From contig CALXYD010000014.1 in the NCBI GenBank assembly GCA_944392865.1, forward strand, positions 1 to 32,849: a DNA stretch of 32,849 bases, written 5' to 3'. A program made the translations under genes and the position numbers. Positions 25,522 to 32,849 of this stretch are shown piece after piece. Position 1 is the stretch's first letter, and each line of letters begins with the position of its first letter. The stretch comes from an uncultured Alphaproteobacteria bacterium (GTDB lineage: Bacteria; Pseudomonadota; Alphaproteobacteria; RF32; CAG-239). The notes under the pieces are model-generated. The model was not told where the DNA came from. It saw nothing but the letters and a program-made list of their open reading frames with translations, and ran no database searches.

Positions 25522-25928
25522 TACCTTATATATTGATCTTGATAATATGGATATCTTTCCGGCTCATTAACTTGCACAATTACATTATCATCATATTCCC
25601 ACATAGCTCCTGATGCCGAATCTGTTGTAGAACCGAAAAAGCCTCCCAATATGATATTTCCCCAAAACCAATTGTTCATTTTAGACGGTACTGTGGTTGT
25701 TTCCGTATTGTATCTATTATTCACTTTTACTATGATATCTCGTTTACTTTTTTGTACATTTATTGTTTGGGGTATTTGTGTTTGTCTAACACCATTTGCC
25801 GTATATATAGTGGCATTTGTTCTTCTACCATTGCTTGTTGTCAAATTAACATTCTGACTAGTCCCATCCATAATTGTAGCACATCCAACTAAAGGAGCAA
25901 CTACAAATATCAACATAAGTTTTTTCAT
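25521..25928 (-). CDS. Small lipoprotein of the GTSQ/WGNI-type family
   Basis: I start at ATG 25928, ten bases after AGGAG; the frame extends to 25955, but that ATG precedes the SD. The 135-residue product has a lipobox signal (APLVGC, Cys16), then CATIMDGTSQNVNLTTSNG, a beta-rich middle with PQTINVQKSKRDIIVKVN, and a glycine-rich stretch WFWGNIILGGFFGSTTDSASGAMWEYDDNVIVQV before a tyrosine-rich tail. This layout (C-A-T-I-x-x-GT-S/T-Q, then W-G-N-I-x-x-G-G) is that of a widespread group of envelope lipoproteins with no assigned function. It is the first gene behind the terminator of the RNA at 25958-26222, with no room for its own promoter, and is followed by the DUF4105 gene. Confidence 0.85.
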   Translation of the reverse strand: MKKLMLIFVVAPLVGCATIMDGTSQNVNLTTSNGRRTNATIYTANGVRQTQIPQTINVQKSKRDIIVKVNNRYNTETTTVPSKMNNWFWGNIILGGFFGSTTDSASGAMWEYDDNVIVQVNEPERYPYYQDQYIR

Positions 25929-25957
25929 AACTTTCATTCTCCTGTTTTTGTTCATGT

Positions 25958-25984
25958 AAAAAAAATCGCCTAAATTGAGGCGAT
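25958..25984 (-). terminator. Intrinsic terminator directly before the lipoprotein SD
   Basis: On the minus strand ATCGCCT and AGGCGAT (plus 25965-25971 and 25978-25984) form a seven-pair stem with a six-base loop, followed by eight U (plus 25958-25965). The lipoprotein SD AGGAG follows about 15 bases later, so read-through of this terminator must decide expression unless an internal promoter exists. Confidence 0.88.
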
Positions 25985-26222
25985 CGGAGAGTTAGAAAAT
26001 CATGTTTACTGAAATGACCGTTTTAGCCTTTAAAGCCAACAGAGCTTCTGAACATACGCTAGAACCTCCCCGACCATTTGACAGTCGGGGATATATTTAT
26101 TGTTTCCGCATTTTGCAGATAACAATATGACGATACTATATCCAGCACCGCAGTAAACAACAGAGTTTTCTAAGACTCCGAGCTGCCTCCAGCTCTAACA
26201 CAATTAAAACTTTAACTGTGCT
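25958..26222 (-). ncRNA. Strongly folded ~265-nt leader RNA, riboswitch/attenuator-like, family not recognised
   Basis: The transcript runs leftward from about 26222. A 5' hairpin (plus 26199-26220) and a second hairpin GAGCTG-GAGG-CAGCTC (26180-26195) precede a long-range closing helix built of three blocks: CGGAG (26176-26180 with 25985-25989), TTAGAAAA (26166-26173 with 25992-25999) and GTTTACTG (26151-26158 with 26004-26011). Inside it lie a branch closed by GGATATA/TATATCC (26137-26143 with 26089-26095), which contains TATTGTT/AACAATA (26121-26127 with 26098-26104) and a CTGC/GCGG cap, and a C-rich hairpin CCCCGAC/GTCGGGG (26084-26090 with 26068-26074). The cap needs a G-U pair that exists only in the minus-strand RNA, which supports the strand. 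A terminator ends it directly before the lipoprotein SD. No tmRNA, RNase P, SRP or known riboswitch core was recognised. Confidence 0.7.
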
Positions 26223-26228
26223 TTTTTC

Positions 26229-26256
26229 AGGATAGCAAAATCGTCTGATTAGTCAA
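26229..26256 (-). promoter_or_regulatory. Promoter of the leader RNA and lipoprotein-DUF4105 operon
   Basis: On the minus strand TTGACT (plus 26251-26256) and TATCCT (plus 26229-26234) are 16 bp apart, placing the start near 26222, at the foot of the first hairpin. Confidence 0.6.
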
Positions 26257-26274
26257 GAAGATTATTTTCATTAT

Positions 26275-26304
26275 AAAAAAGGACGCTTTAAGGCGTCCTT
26301 TTTG
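26275..26304. terminator. Terminator of topA (bidirectional)
   Basis: GGACGC (26281-26286) pairs with GCGTCC (26293-26298), flanked by an A run on the left and a T run on the right. On the minus strand it ends the plsY-dprA-topA transcript, between topA and the leader RNA promoter. Confidence 0.85.
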
Positions 26305-26321
26305 TATGAGTTTTTAAGAAT

Positions 26322-28775
26322 CTATTTTGCGCTATCAATGATTTTTTGTGCGTCTTCAAATGTCAAATCTTTGCCTCGCAATGCATTAGGTATCCGATAA
26401 TTATTTTTGCCGCATTTAACATACGGACCATAACGCCCAACTGCCAGCAAAATATTCTCTTTTAATTTCGGGTGAACACCCAAGACTTTCGCTTCCGGCT
26501 TTTCCACCGCGTTTTGCAAAAGTTCTTCTGCCCGCTCTTTGGTAATATTAAAAATATTATCATTACCGGTTAAAGATTTGGATTTTAGCCCTTGTTTGAT
26601 GTATTGGCCGAATTTGCCGATATTAACGGTTATGCCCTCGCCTAAATCTTTGGGCAGGCTTACCAGAGTTTCCGCCTGTTCAAAAGTCAGCGTTTCCGGC
26701 GTGACGAATCGGGGAAGAGCAATACGTTTCGGTTTTTCGGTTATCGCTGTTGCATCTTCGCCAAGTTGGACATAGAATCCATACGGCCCCTTTTTCAGAT
26801 AGACATTCAGCCCGTTGTGGCTGCCCAAAAGCTTATCTTCCGGATTGGGTTTCCTTTCCTGCCCCTGTTCCTCTTCATCCTTTGTATCCGTCAAAGGTTT
26901 TGTATATTTACATTCCGGATAGTTGGAACACCCTAAAAACGCGCCGAATTTTCCTAATTTTATGCTCAGATGTCCTTTGTGACATTCCGGACATAAGCGG
27001 GAATCCGAGCCGTCTTCTTTGGGCGGAAAGAGATGATAGGACAAGACTTCATCAATTTTGTTGATTACTTCGCTGACTTGTAACGGCTGGACGGCCTGAA
27101 TATTTTTATAAAACTTGTGCCAGAATCCGGTCAGCAATTTTTTCCATTCCATCTCGCCGGCGGATACGTCATCCAAAAATTCTTCCATTTGTGCCGTGAA
27201 ATCATATTCCACATACTTTTTGAAGAAATTTTCAAGGAATATGGTTACGATACGCCCGCGATCTTCGGGTATAAAGCGCATTTTTTCAACTTTAACATAT
27301 TTGCGCTCCTGCAAGACGGCAATAATCGTTGCATACGTGGACGGGCGTCCTATTCCCAGTTCTTCCAGTTTCTTTACCAAACTTGCCTCGGTAAAACGCG
27401 GCGGCGGCGTGGTATAATGTTGTTCGGGCTTTATAGCCTTTTTGGCGACGGCTTCATCTACTTCAACATTCGGCAGTAAACGATTTTCATCGTCTTCATT
27501 TTCATCATCGCGGCTTTCCTGATATAATTTCAGAAAACCGTCAAAAGCGATGACCTGACCGTTGGCGCGTAACAAAATCTTTCCGTCTTGCGAAAGCGAA
27601 TCGATCACAACTTTATCTAAAACGGCCGGTTCCATCTGGCAGGCAATCGTCCTTTTCCATATCAATTCGTAAAGTTTATATGAATCCGCATCCAGCTTGC
27701 CCTCCATTTTTTTGGGCGTATTCATTACGTCTGCCGGACGAATCGCCTCGTGCGCCTCTTGGGCGTTTTTTGACTTGGTTTTATATTCTTTCGGGCTTTT
27801 CGGAAGATAATTTTCACCAAAATATTTTAAAATCGCCTCACGGCAGGCAGAAATTGCCTCAACGGAAAGGTTCACGGCGTCTGTTCTCATATAGGTAATA
27901 TAGCCGTTTTCATACAAGCTTTGGGCAACCTGCATTGTTTTTTTGGCTGGAAAACGCAATTTTCTTGCCGCTTCCTGTTGCAATGTGGAAGTTGTAAACG
28001 GCGGCGCAGGATAACGGTTAGCCTTTTTGCGCTCAATTTTGGATATTTTAAAATCCTGTGCTTCTATCTTGGCTTTTGCTTCTTCGGCCTTTTCTTTGGT
28101 GTTGATGTCAAATTTCTCCAGTTTCTTCCCGTCCAGATTTACCAGGTGGGAGGGAATCAGCGCTTTTTCCGCCGTTTCCAAGTCAACATCAATCGTCCAA
28201 TATTCTTCGGGCTTAAATTTTTCAATTTCCATCTCGCGGTCGCAAATCAACCGTAAAGCCACCGATTGGACACGTCCGGCAGACTTAGAGCCGGGAAGTT
28301 TGCGCCACAATACCGGAGAAAGCGTAAAACCTACAAGATAGTCAAGCGCACGGCGCGCCATATATGCAGACACAAGATTATCGTCTATCTGGCGCGGATT
28401 TTGAATAGCCTCGGTTACGGCGTGCTTGGTAATTTCATGAAAAACAACACGCTCAATTTTTTTATCTTTCAGTTTCTTTTTGGCTTTTAATTCTTCCAAC
28501 AAATGCCAGGCGATGGCCTCTCCTTCTCTATCCGGGTCGGAGGCGAGGATCAGTGTGTCGCAACCTTTTAAGGCCTCAATAATATCATTCAGACGTTTTT
28601 TTCCGCCAGAACTCAATTCCCAAACCATACTGAAGTCCTTATCCGGATCAACAGAGCCATCTTTGCTCGGCAAATCACGAATATGACCGTAGCTGGCAAG
28701 AACTTTATAGTCTTTGCCTAAATATTTATTTATCGTTTTTGCTTTTGCCGGAGATTCAACAACAACCAATTTCAT
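26322..28775 (-). CDS. topA: DNA topoisomerase I (type IA)
   Basis: TopA relaxes negative supercoils through a 5'-phosphotyrosine intermediate. The 817-residue product has the TOPRIM domain with catalytic E7 (VVVESPAKA) and the D-x-D-x-E signature at D80-D82-E84 (ASDPDREGE), the domain with the active tyrosine Y295 in GYITYMRTDAV, and GRPSTYATIIAVLQERKY. The C-terminus has one four-cysteine zinc ribbon (CPECHKGHLSIKLGKFGAFLGC then PEC) and two or three topoisomerase C-terminal repeats of the GPYVK type (for example KKGPYGFYVQLG, KFGQYIKQG and RYGPYVKCG). The protein is typical of alphaproteobacteria in length. It is the last gene of plsY-dprA-topA. Confidence 0.98.
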   Translation of the reverse strand: MKLVVVESPAKAKTINKYLGKDYKVLASYGHIRDLPSKDGSVDPDKDFSMVWELSSGGKKRLNDIIEALKGCDTLILASDPDREGEAIAWHLLEELKAKKKLKDKKIERVVFHEITKHAVTEAIQNPRQIDDNLVSAYMARRALDYLVGFTLSPVLWRKLPGSKSAGRVQSVALRLICDREMEIEKFKPEEYWTIDVDLETAEKALIPSHLVNLDGKKLEKFDINTKEKAEEAKAKIEAQDFKISKIERKKANRYPAPPFTTSTLQQEAARKLRFPAKKTMQVAQSLYENGYITYMRTDAVNLSVEAISACREAILKYFGENYLPKSPKEYKTKSKNAQEAHEAIRPADVMNTPKKMEGKLDADSYKLYELIWKRTIACQMEPAVLDKVVIDSLSQDGKILLRANGQVIAFDGFLKLYQESRDDENEDDENRLLPNVEVDEAVAKKAIKPEQHYTTPPPRFTEASLVKKLEELGIGRPSTYATIIAVLQERKYVKVEKMRFIPEDRGRIVTIFLENFFKKYVEYDFTAQMEEFLDDVSAGEMEWKKLLTGFWHKFYKNIQAVQPLQVSEVINKIDEVLSYHLFPPKEDGSDSRLCPECHKGHLSIKLGKFGAFLGCSNYPECKYTKPLTDTKDEEEQGQERKPNPEDKLLGSHNGLNVYLKKGPYGFYVQLGEDATAITEKPKRIALPRFVTPETLTFEQAETLVSLPKDLGEGITVNIGKFGQYIKQGLKSKSLTGNDNIFNITKERAEELLQNAVEKPEAKVLGVHPKLKENILLAVGRYGPYVKCGKNNYRIPNALRGKDLTFEDAQKIIDSAK

Positions 28776-28787
28776 CTGAAAAATCCT

Positions 28788-29897
28788 TTAAATCTTCCCT
28801 ACTCTGTTGCCCGGAAGGCGTGTAATTTTATCATCCAACTCCAATTCGACAATCATTGTCAGAACTTTCTCGGTCGGAAGATCCATCGTTCTTATCAGTT
28901 CATCAATATCTTCTCCGCTAGAAGATATTAACGAAAGCAACTTATCATATTCGTTATTTTGTTTCGGACTATCGGAATTATTTTCCGGCTTGTCAAGCGA
29001 ATATTCAAATAAATCATCCGTTTCGGAAACTTTTTCCAGTATGCGCGGTGTGAAAGTTACTTCTGAAAAATTAAAATTCTCAACAATATCATCGGCGCCA
29101 TCCACCAATGTCGCGCCATCTTTTAGCAATTTGTTGCAACCGTCCGAACGCCCGTCATACGGCGCACCGGGAACAGCATAAACATCGCGCCCCTGTTCAA
29201 GCGCCTGATGTGCCGTTATCAATGAGCCCGAGCGTAACCCTGCCTCTATAACCAGAACACCCTTGCTTAATCCGGAAACAATACGGTTGCGACGCGGAAA
29301 ATTCGTTGCTTGCGGACGGGTGCGAAACGGATATTCCGTTAAAATCAGCCCATCTTCGGATAATTCTTTATACAAATTTTCGTTTTCACTCGGATATACA
29401 ACGTCTATTCCCGTTCCCAGCACGGCAATTGTCTGCCCGCCGGCCTTGAGAGCGCCGCTATGTGCGGCCGCGTCTATTCCGCGAGCCATTCCGGAAACTA
29501 TGGTTATCCCTCTCCGGGAAACATCTCCGGCGATTGTTTCCGCCATTTTTAACGCGCTTAAAGATGCGCTTCTTGAACCTACAACCGCAAGCATATTACA
29601 ATTTTGCAATAACTCCAATCTTCCTTTCGCATAGAGAATCGGCGGTGCATCTTCAATTTGCTTTAAGTTATAAGGATATATTTCATCGCTTGAGGTTATT
29701 ATTTCAACACCTTTGATTTCCGCCTGCATAATTTCCTCTTCGGCTTTATTGCGCGGAAACAGTTTTTTCTTCAGCGACACAGCCTCCAATGCTTTATCAA
29801 CATCACCAAACCGGCTCAGTAATTTTTTAAATCCTATCGGGCCGATACCTGTCGTATTTATCAGTTGGATATATGATGTAAGTTTTTTCCTATCCAC
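28788..29897 (-). CDS. dprA: DNA-processing protein DprA
   Basis: DprA loads RecA on incoming single-stranded DNA during natural transformation; many non-competent bacteria also keep it. The 369-residue product shows the N-terminal SAM-like region (GIGPIGFKKLLSRFG), the Rossmann core with VVGSRSASLSALKMAE, IVSGMARGIDAAAHSGAL, GTGIDVVYPSENENLY, NFPRRNRIVSGLS and EAGLRSGSLITA, and a C-terminal winged-helix segment (about 305-369) that ends RLPGNRVGKI. The start is GTG (29897). It follows plsY by 20 bp and precedes topA by 12 bp, a linkage usual for alphaproteobacteria. Confidence 0.97.
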   Translation of the reverse strand: MDRKKLTSYIQLINTTGIGPIGFKKLLSRFGDVDKALEAVSLKKKLFPRNKAEEEIMQAEIKGVEIITSSDEIYPYNLKQIEDAPPILYAKGRLELLQNCNMLAVVGSRSASLSALKMAETIAGDVSRRGITIVSGMARGIDAAAHSGALKAGGQTIAVLGTGIDVVYPSENENLYKELSEDGLILTEYPFRTRPQATNFPRRNRIVSGLSKGVLVIEAGLRSGSLITAHQALEQGRDVYAVPGAPYDGRSDGCNKLLKDGATLVDGADDIVENFNFSEVTFTPRILEKVSETDDLFEYSLDKPENNSDSPKQNNEYDKLLSLISSSGEDIDELIRTMDLPTEKVLTMIVELELDDKITRLPGNRVGKI

Positions 29898-29917
29898 GGT
29901 TATTCTTTCTTACTTAA

Positions 29918-30532
29918 TTATTGTTGTTTTTTGAGGTGAATTTTGCTTTCTTCCCCTTTTATAAGCCGTTTAATATTAGCGTGGTGCCGCACAATTACCA
30001 AAAGGACAATCAGGGTATAGAATATCGTATATTCCGAGGTCGGCGCCAGAAAAAATGAGGCAACGGGAACGACAACCGCTGCTGTCAAAGCAGCAAGAGA
30101 AGAATAGCGAAAAGCAAATGCCATTGCCAACCAGACCAGCAAAGCAGCAAGAGCAACCGGCCAACAGGTTACCAAAAAGAAGCCAAAGCTGGAAGCGACT
30201 CCTTTTCCGCCTTTAAATTTCAACCATACCGGAAAATTATGCCCCAATACACCGCACGCACCGGCTATCAACGATGCCGTGACTCCATACTCTCCTCCGA
30301 CAACAGCTCCGGCAATTATAGCCGCAACACCCGCTTTGAACGCATCGCACAGAACCGTTAGCAGGGCTAATGTTTTATTTCCGGTACGCAGGACATTTGT
30401 CGCCCCGATATTGCCGGAACCTATTTTTCGGATATCTCCATATCCGGCCATTTTAGTCAACACCAAACCAAAAGGAATTGACCCGACGATGTAACCCAAA
30501 ACCGCACTTAAAGCATAACTCAGCACCGGCAT
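29918..30532 (-). CDS. plsY: Glycerol-3-phosphate acyltransferase PlsY
   Basis: PlsY is an inner-membrane enzyme that acylates glycerol-3-phosphate from acyl-phosphate, the first step of phospholipid synthesis. The 204-residue product has five hydrophobic segments, the family motifs GSIPFGL, GSGNIGATNVLRTG and KFKGGKGVASS, and a C-terminal RHHANIKRLIKGEE. I start at ATG 30532, eight bases after AGGAG; the frame could begin at a TTG at 30553 that lies upstream of that SD. It is first of plsY-dprA-topA and diverges from pyrH. Confidence 0.97.
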   Translation of the reverse strand: MPVLSYALSAVLGYIVGSIPFGLVLTKMAGYGDIRKIGSGNIGATNVLRTGNKTLALLTVLCDAFKAGVAAIIAGAVVGGEYGVTASLIAGACGVLGHNFPVWLKFKGGKGVASSFGFFLVTCWPVALAALLVWLAMAFAFRYSSLAALTAAVVVPVASFFLAPTSEYTIFYTLIVLLVIVRHHANIKRLIKGEESKIHLKKQQ

Positions 30533-30649
30533 TATCTTTTCTCCTAAAAACAAATTCGGCTTTATATTAGGGATACCGATTAAAATTTCAACTTAAATTT
30601 ACATCGACATGTGCATTTTATCTTTCTGTATATTAGGCAGAAAAAAATA

Positions 30650-30677
30650 ATGACAAAGCGATTTAATTGTTTAATAT
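30650..30677 (+). promoter_or_regulatory. Probable promoter of pyrH-frr-uppS-cdsA
   Basis: ATGACA (30650-30655) and TAATAT (30672-30677) are separated by 16 bp, giving a start near 30684. It lies in the region between the divergent plsY and pyrH. Confidence 0.45.
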
Positions 30678-30706
30678 AGAGGAAAATATCTGAGATGAGG
30701 AATTTC

Positions 30707-31417
30707 ATGAAAAATAAATTCAAACGAATTTTATTAAAGCTTTCCGGCGAAGGGCTTTTAGGAAATAAGCCGTTTGGAATTGATGAGGCCATATTGGACA
30801 TGGTCGGTGAGAGTATAAAAAAAGCCAAAGCAGAGGGAGTTGAGATATGTATCGTTATCGGCGGCGGAAATTTTTACAGAGGCGTCAGCAACACCAATAA
30901 AGCCGTCAGCCGCCCAATCGCAGACCAGGCCGGTATGCTGGCCACGGTTATTAACGCTTTATTTTTGAAAAGCACCTTAAACAGCAAAGGTATTGAAGCG
31001 GAAATACTATCGGGGCTTTCCGTTCCCCAAATAGCCGAAACATATTCTTACCGCACAGCACAGGATATGCTGGCGCGCGGAGTTGTGGTCATATTTGCCG
31101 GCGGAACGGGAAATCCTTATTTTACAACAGATACGGGCGCAACGCTCAGAGCTTTAGAAGCGAATTGCGATGCTTTGTTTAAGGCAACTCAAGTTGACGG
31201 CGTATATGATTGCGACCCTAAAAAGAACTCGGATGCCGTTCGCTACACCTCCGTTTCATACGATGAAGTTATCGCAAAAGAATTAAAGGTTATGGATATG
31301 ACGGCAATTTCCATGGCGCGCGAAAATAAACTTCCAATTATTGTTTTTAAGCAAGAAAATCAAGATTCCCTGTTGCAAGCTCTGCGACGTAAGGGAAATT
31401 ACACCATTATAGAATAA
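30707..31417 (+). CDS. pyrH: UMP kinase
   Basis: PyrH phosphorylates UMP to UDP for nucleotide and cell-wall synthesis. The product (236 residues from ATG 30707) has RILLKLSGEGLLG, the GGGNFYRG motif, DQAGMLATVINALFL, and the ATP-site segment TTDTGATLRALEANCDALFKATQVDGVYDCDP. I prefer ATG 30707 over 30695 because GAGG lies six bases upstream of it. It heads pyrH-frr-uppS-cdsA. The rpsB and tsf genes that commonly precede it are not here; plsY stands there instead. Confidence 0.97.
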   Translation: MKNKFKRILLKLSGEGLLGNKPFGIDEAILDMVGESIKKAKAEGVEICIVIGGGNFYRGVSNTNKAVSRPIADQAGMLATVINALFLKSTLNSKGIEAEILSGLSVPQIAETYSYRTAQDMLARGVVVIFAGGTGNPYFTTDTGATLRALEANCDALFKATQVDGVYDCDPKKNSDAVRYTSVSYDEVIAKELKVMDMTAISMARENKLPIIVFKQENQDSLLQALRRKGNYTIIE

Positions 31418-31436
31418 TTTTCAAAAGAGAGGAAAA

Positions 31437-32000
31437 ATGACAGATTTTGAAACAATCAAAACAGATACAACAGAACGTATGAATAAAACGCTGGAATCCC
31501 TGAGCGGCGAATTTGGCGGGTTGCGTGCCGGGCGGGCACACGCCAGTTTGCTGGATAATATCATGGTTGAGGCTTACGGGAGCCCTACACCGATAGCCCA
31601 GGTAGGCACTATCAGCGTTCCGGACGCCAGAACATTGTCGGTCAGCGTATGGGACAGAGGTTTGGCAAAAGCCGTTGAAAAAGCTTTGAGAGAATCCGAT
31701 TTAGGCCTGAATCCGGTTTCTGACGGGCAGCTTATCCGTATTCCAATTCCCCCGCTATCGGAAGAAAGAAGAAAAGAGCTGGTTAAAATTGCCGGAAAAT
31801 ATGCCGAACAGAACAAAGTTGCCATCCGCAATATTCGTCGGGATGCGCTTGACGAAGTAAAAAAACTGAAAAAGGATAATCTTATTTCTGAAGATGAAGA
31901 AAAAAGATACGGCAATGAGATTCAGAAATTAACAGATGATTCCATAAAGAAAATTGATGAGATGTTGAGCAAAAAAGAAAAAGATATTTTACAAGTATAA
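31437..32000 (+). CDS. frr: Ribosome recycling factor
   Basis: RRF frees ribosomes after termination together with EF-G. The 187-residue product shows the three-helix bundle and signature stretches: MNKTLESLSGEFGGLRAGRA, an inserted beta domain with TPIAQVGTISVPDARTLSV and RIPIPPLSEERRKELVKIA, and the C-terminal helix from AIRNIRRDALDEVKKLKKD. GAGAGGAAAA precedes the ATG. It follows pyrH after 19 bp. Confidence 0.98.
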   Translation: MTDFETIKTDTTERMNKTLESLSGEFGGLRAGRAHASLLDNIMVEAYGSPTPIAQVGTISVPDARTLSVSVWDRGLAKAVEKALRESDLGLNPVSDGQLIRIPIPPLSEERRKELVKIAGKYAEQNKVAIRNIRRDALDEVKKLKKDNLISEDEEKRYGNEIQKLTDDSIKKIDEMLSKKEKDILQV

Positions 32001-32009
32001 TAGAAGACG

Positions 32010-32717
32010 ATGACTACTGAAAATTCATGCCAGCACGTTGCGATTATTATGGACGGCAACGGACGTTGGGCGAAAAAAAGAGGTATGCCCCGAACATACG
32101 GACACAAAAAAGGAGCTGAAAACGTTGTAAAAATTACCCGGTCGATGAAAGAATCCGGGATAAAATTTTTAACGCTCTACGCCTTTTCTACCGAGAACTG
32201 GCAGCGTTCAAAAGATGAGGTTGACGCCTTGATGCAACTCCTTAACGAATACCTGGATAAAGAATTAAAGGAGATTATGGAAAACAATGTCCGAATCCGC
32301 TTTATCGGTGAGCGATATATGCTTTCCCCCTCTATTCAAGAAAAGATGTTGCATCTGGAGAAAGAATCCGCAGAAAATACGGATTTAACTCTTTGTATCG
32401 CCCTTTCCTACGGCAGCAGGCAGGAGATTTTGGCTGCTACCCAAAAGATTGCTCAAAAGGTTGCTAGCGGAAAGATGGATGTTTCGCAAATTACGCAAGA
32501 AGCATTTTCAAATGAACTTTACACAAGAGATATACCTGACCCGGATATTTTAATCCGTACCAGCGGCGAACAGCGAATCAGCAATTATTTATTGTGGCAG
32601 TTAGCTTATACCGAGTTGTTTTTTACGGATACGCTGTGGCCGGATTTTGATAAGAATGAATTATGCGATATAATACAAAGTTTTAACAAAAGGGAGAGAA
32701 GATATGGGAAAAACTGA
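32010..32717 (+). CDS. uppS: Undecaprenyl diphosphate synthase (cis-prenyltransferase)
   Basis: UppS condenses isopentenyl units to C55-PP, the lipid carrier for peptidoglycan and O-antigen sugars. The 235-residue product has IIMDGNGRWAKKRGMPRTYGH with the catalytic D15, TLYAFSTENWQRSKDEVDALM, and the C-terminal DPDILIRTSGEQRISNYLLW and ELFFTDTLWPDF motifs, all intact. It overlaps cdsA by 14 bases, so the two are probably coupled. Confidence 0.98.
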   Translation: MTTENSCQHVAIIMDGNGRWAKKRGMPRTYGHKKGAENVVKITRSMKESGIKFLTLYAFSTENWQRSKDEVDALMQLLNEYLDKELKEIMENNVRIRFIGERYMLSPSIQEKMLHLEKESAENTDLTLCIALSYGSRQEILAATQKIAQKVASGKMDVSQITQEAFSNELYTRDIPDPDILIRTSGEQRISNYLLWQLAYTELFFTDTLWPDFDKNELCDIIQSFNKRERRYGKN

Positions 32718-32849
32718 GCTTTCATCGTTGCAAAAGCGGGTGCTTTCTTCACTGGTTATGGTGCCTGTCGCCATTTCCGCGTTAGTTGTAGGGCATCCGT
32801 ATGTTGATATTCTTATTTTTGCAGTCGGCGCGATGCTTTCATGGGAATG
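32704..32849 (+). CDS. cdsA: Phosphatidate cytidylyltransferase, N-terminal part (cut by window end)
   Basis: CdsA makes CDP-diacylglycerol from phosphatidic acid in the inner membrane. Only the first 48 codons are present. They read MGKTELSSLQKRVLSSLVMV and continue into a hydrophobic run (VPVAISALVVG, then DILIFAVGAMLSWE), which matches the start of CdsA in the same operon position after uppS in related genomes. The ATG lies inside the uppS end, after GGGAGA. Confidence 0.85.
   Translation, partial: MGKTELSSLQKRVLSSLVMVPVAISALVVGHPYVDILIFAVGAMLSWE

Noticed and set aside
25958-26222. 6S RNA or tmRNA as the identity of the leader RNA
   Set aside because: The fold is multibranched and not a single hairpin with one central bubble, no tRNA-like end exists, and a terminator abuts the next SD.
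1-32849. CRISPR array, insertion sequence or prophage genes
   Set aside because: No regularly spaced repeat, transposase, integrase or phage structural protein was found in any reading frame I examined.

Overview
The window looks like chromosomal core sequence from an AT-rich alphaproteobacterium. The evidence is gene content and order: a dusB(nifR3)-trkA pair, gatCAB, yajC-secD-secF preceded by a LysM/M23 lipoprotein, plsY-dprA-topA, and pyrH-frr-uppS-cdsA. I cannot name the genus. The loss of linkages common in free-living relatives (no ntrBCYX between dusB and trkA, an isolated sufB, pyrH without rpsB-tsf) would suit a streamlined or host-associated lineage, but that is inference.

Layout. 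1-1330: no protein gene. It holds a probable ~500-nt standalone structured RNA with its own promoter and a UUCG-capped terminator, bracketed by two 73-nt direct repeats, the second of which runs into the 3' end of tRNA-Thr(GGT). 1331-5733: a two-pass membrane coiled-coil protein, dusB and trkA, probably one operon. 5738-6514 (minus): a small exported protein of unknown function and tRNA-Gly(GCC). 6690-8133: a 54-residue protein overlapping murA. 8147-11194 (minus): moxR, a DUF58 gene and a membrane-anchored GT2 glycosyltransferase. 11314-13716: uvrD/pcrA helicase. 13737-14198 (minus): gtrA-like membrane gene. 14421-17632: gatC-gatA-gatB. 17774-18329: two small unknown genes, each with its Shine-Dalgarno (SD) inside an inverted repeat. 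18417-22371 (minus): nlpD-like lipoprotein, yajC, secD, secF. 22526-23971: sufB alone. 23983-26256 (minus): an AT-richer two-gene operon (lipoprotein, DUF4105 outer-membrane-type protein) behind a strongly folded ~265-nt leader RNA ending in a terminator. 26322-30532 (minus): plsY-dprA-topA. 30707-end: pyrH, frr, uppS and the first 146 bases of cdsA.

Functionally most genes serve housekeeping: tRNA modification and charging, DNA topology and repair, protein export, and envelope precursors (MurA, UppS, PlsY, CdsA, GT2, GtrA, NlpD-like). The novelty lies in RNA. The best candidates are the leader RNA at 25958-26222, where a long-range helix of 21 base pairs and an intrinsic terminator sit directly before the SD of a lipoprotein gene, and the standalone RNA at about 325-821. 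The paired small genes at 17.7-18.3 kb with matching SD-masking repeats come third. I found no CRISPR array, insertion sequence or recognisable prophage gene.
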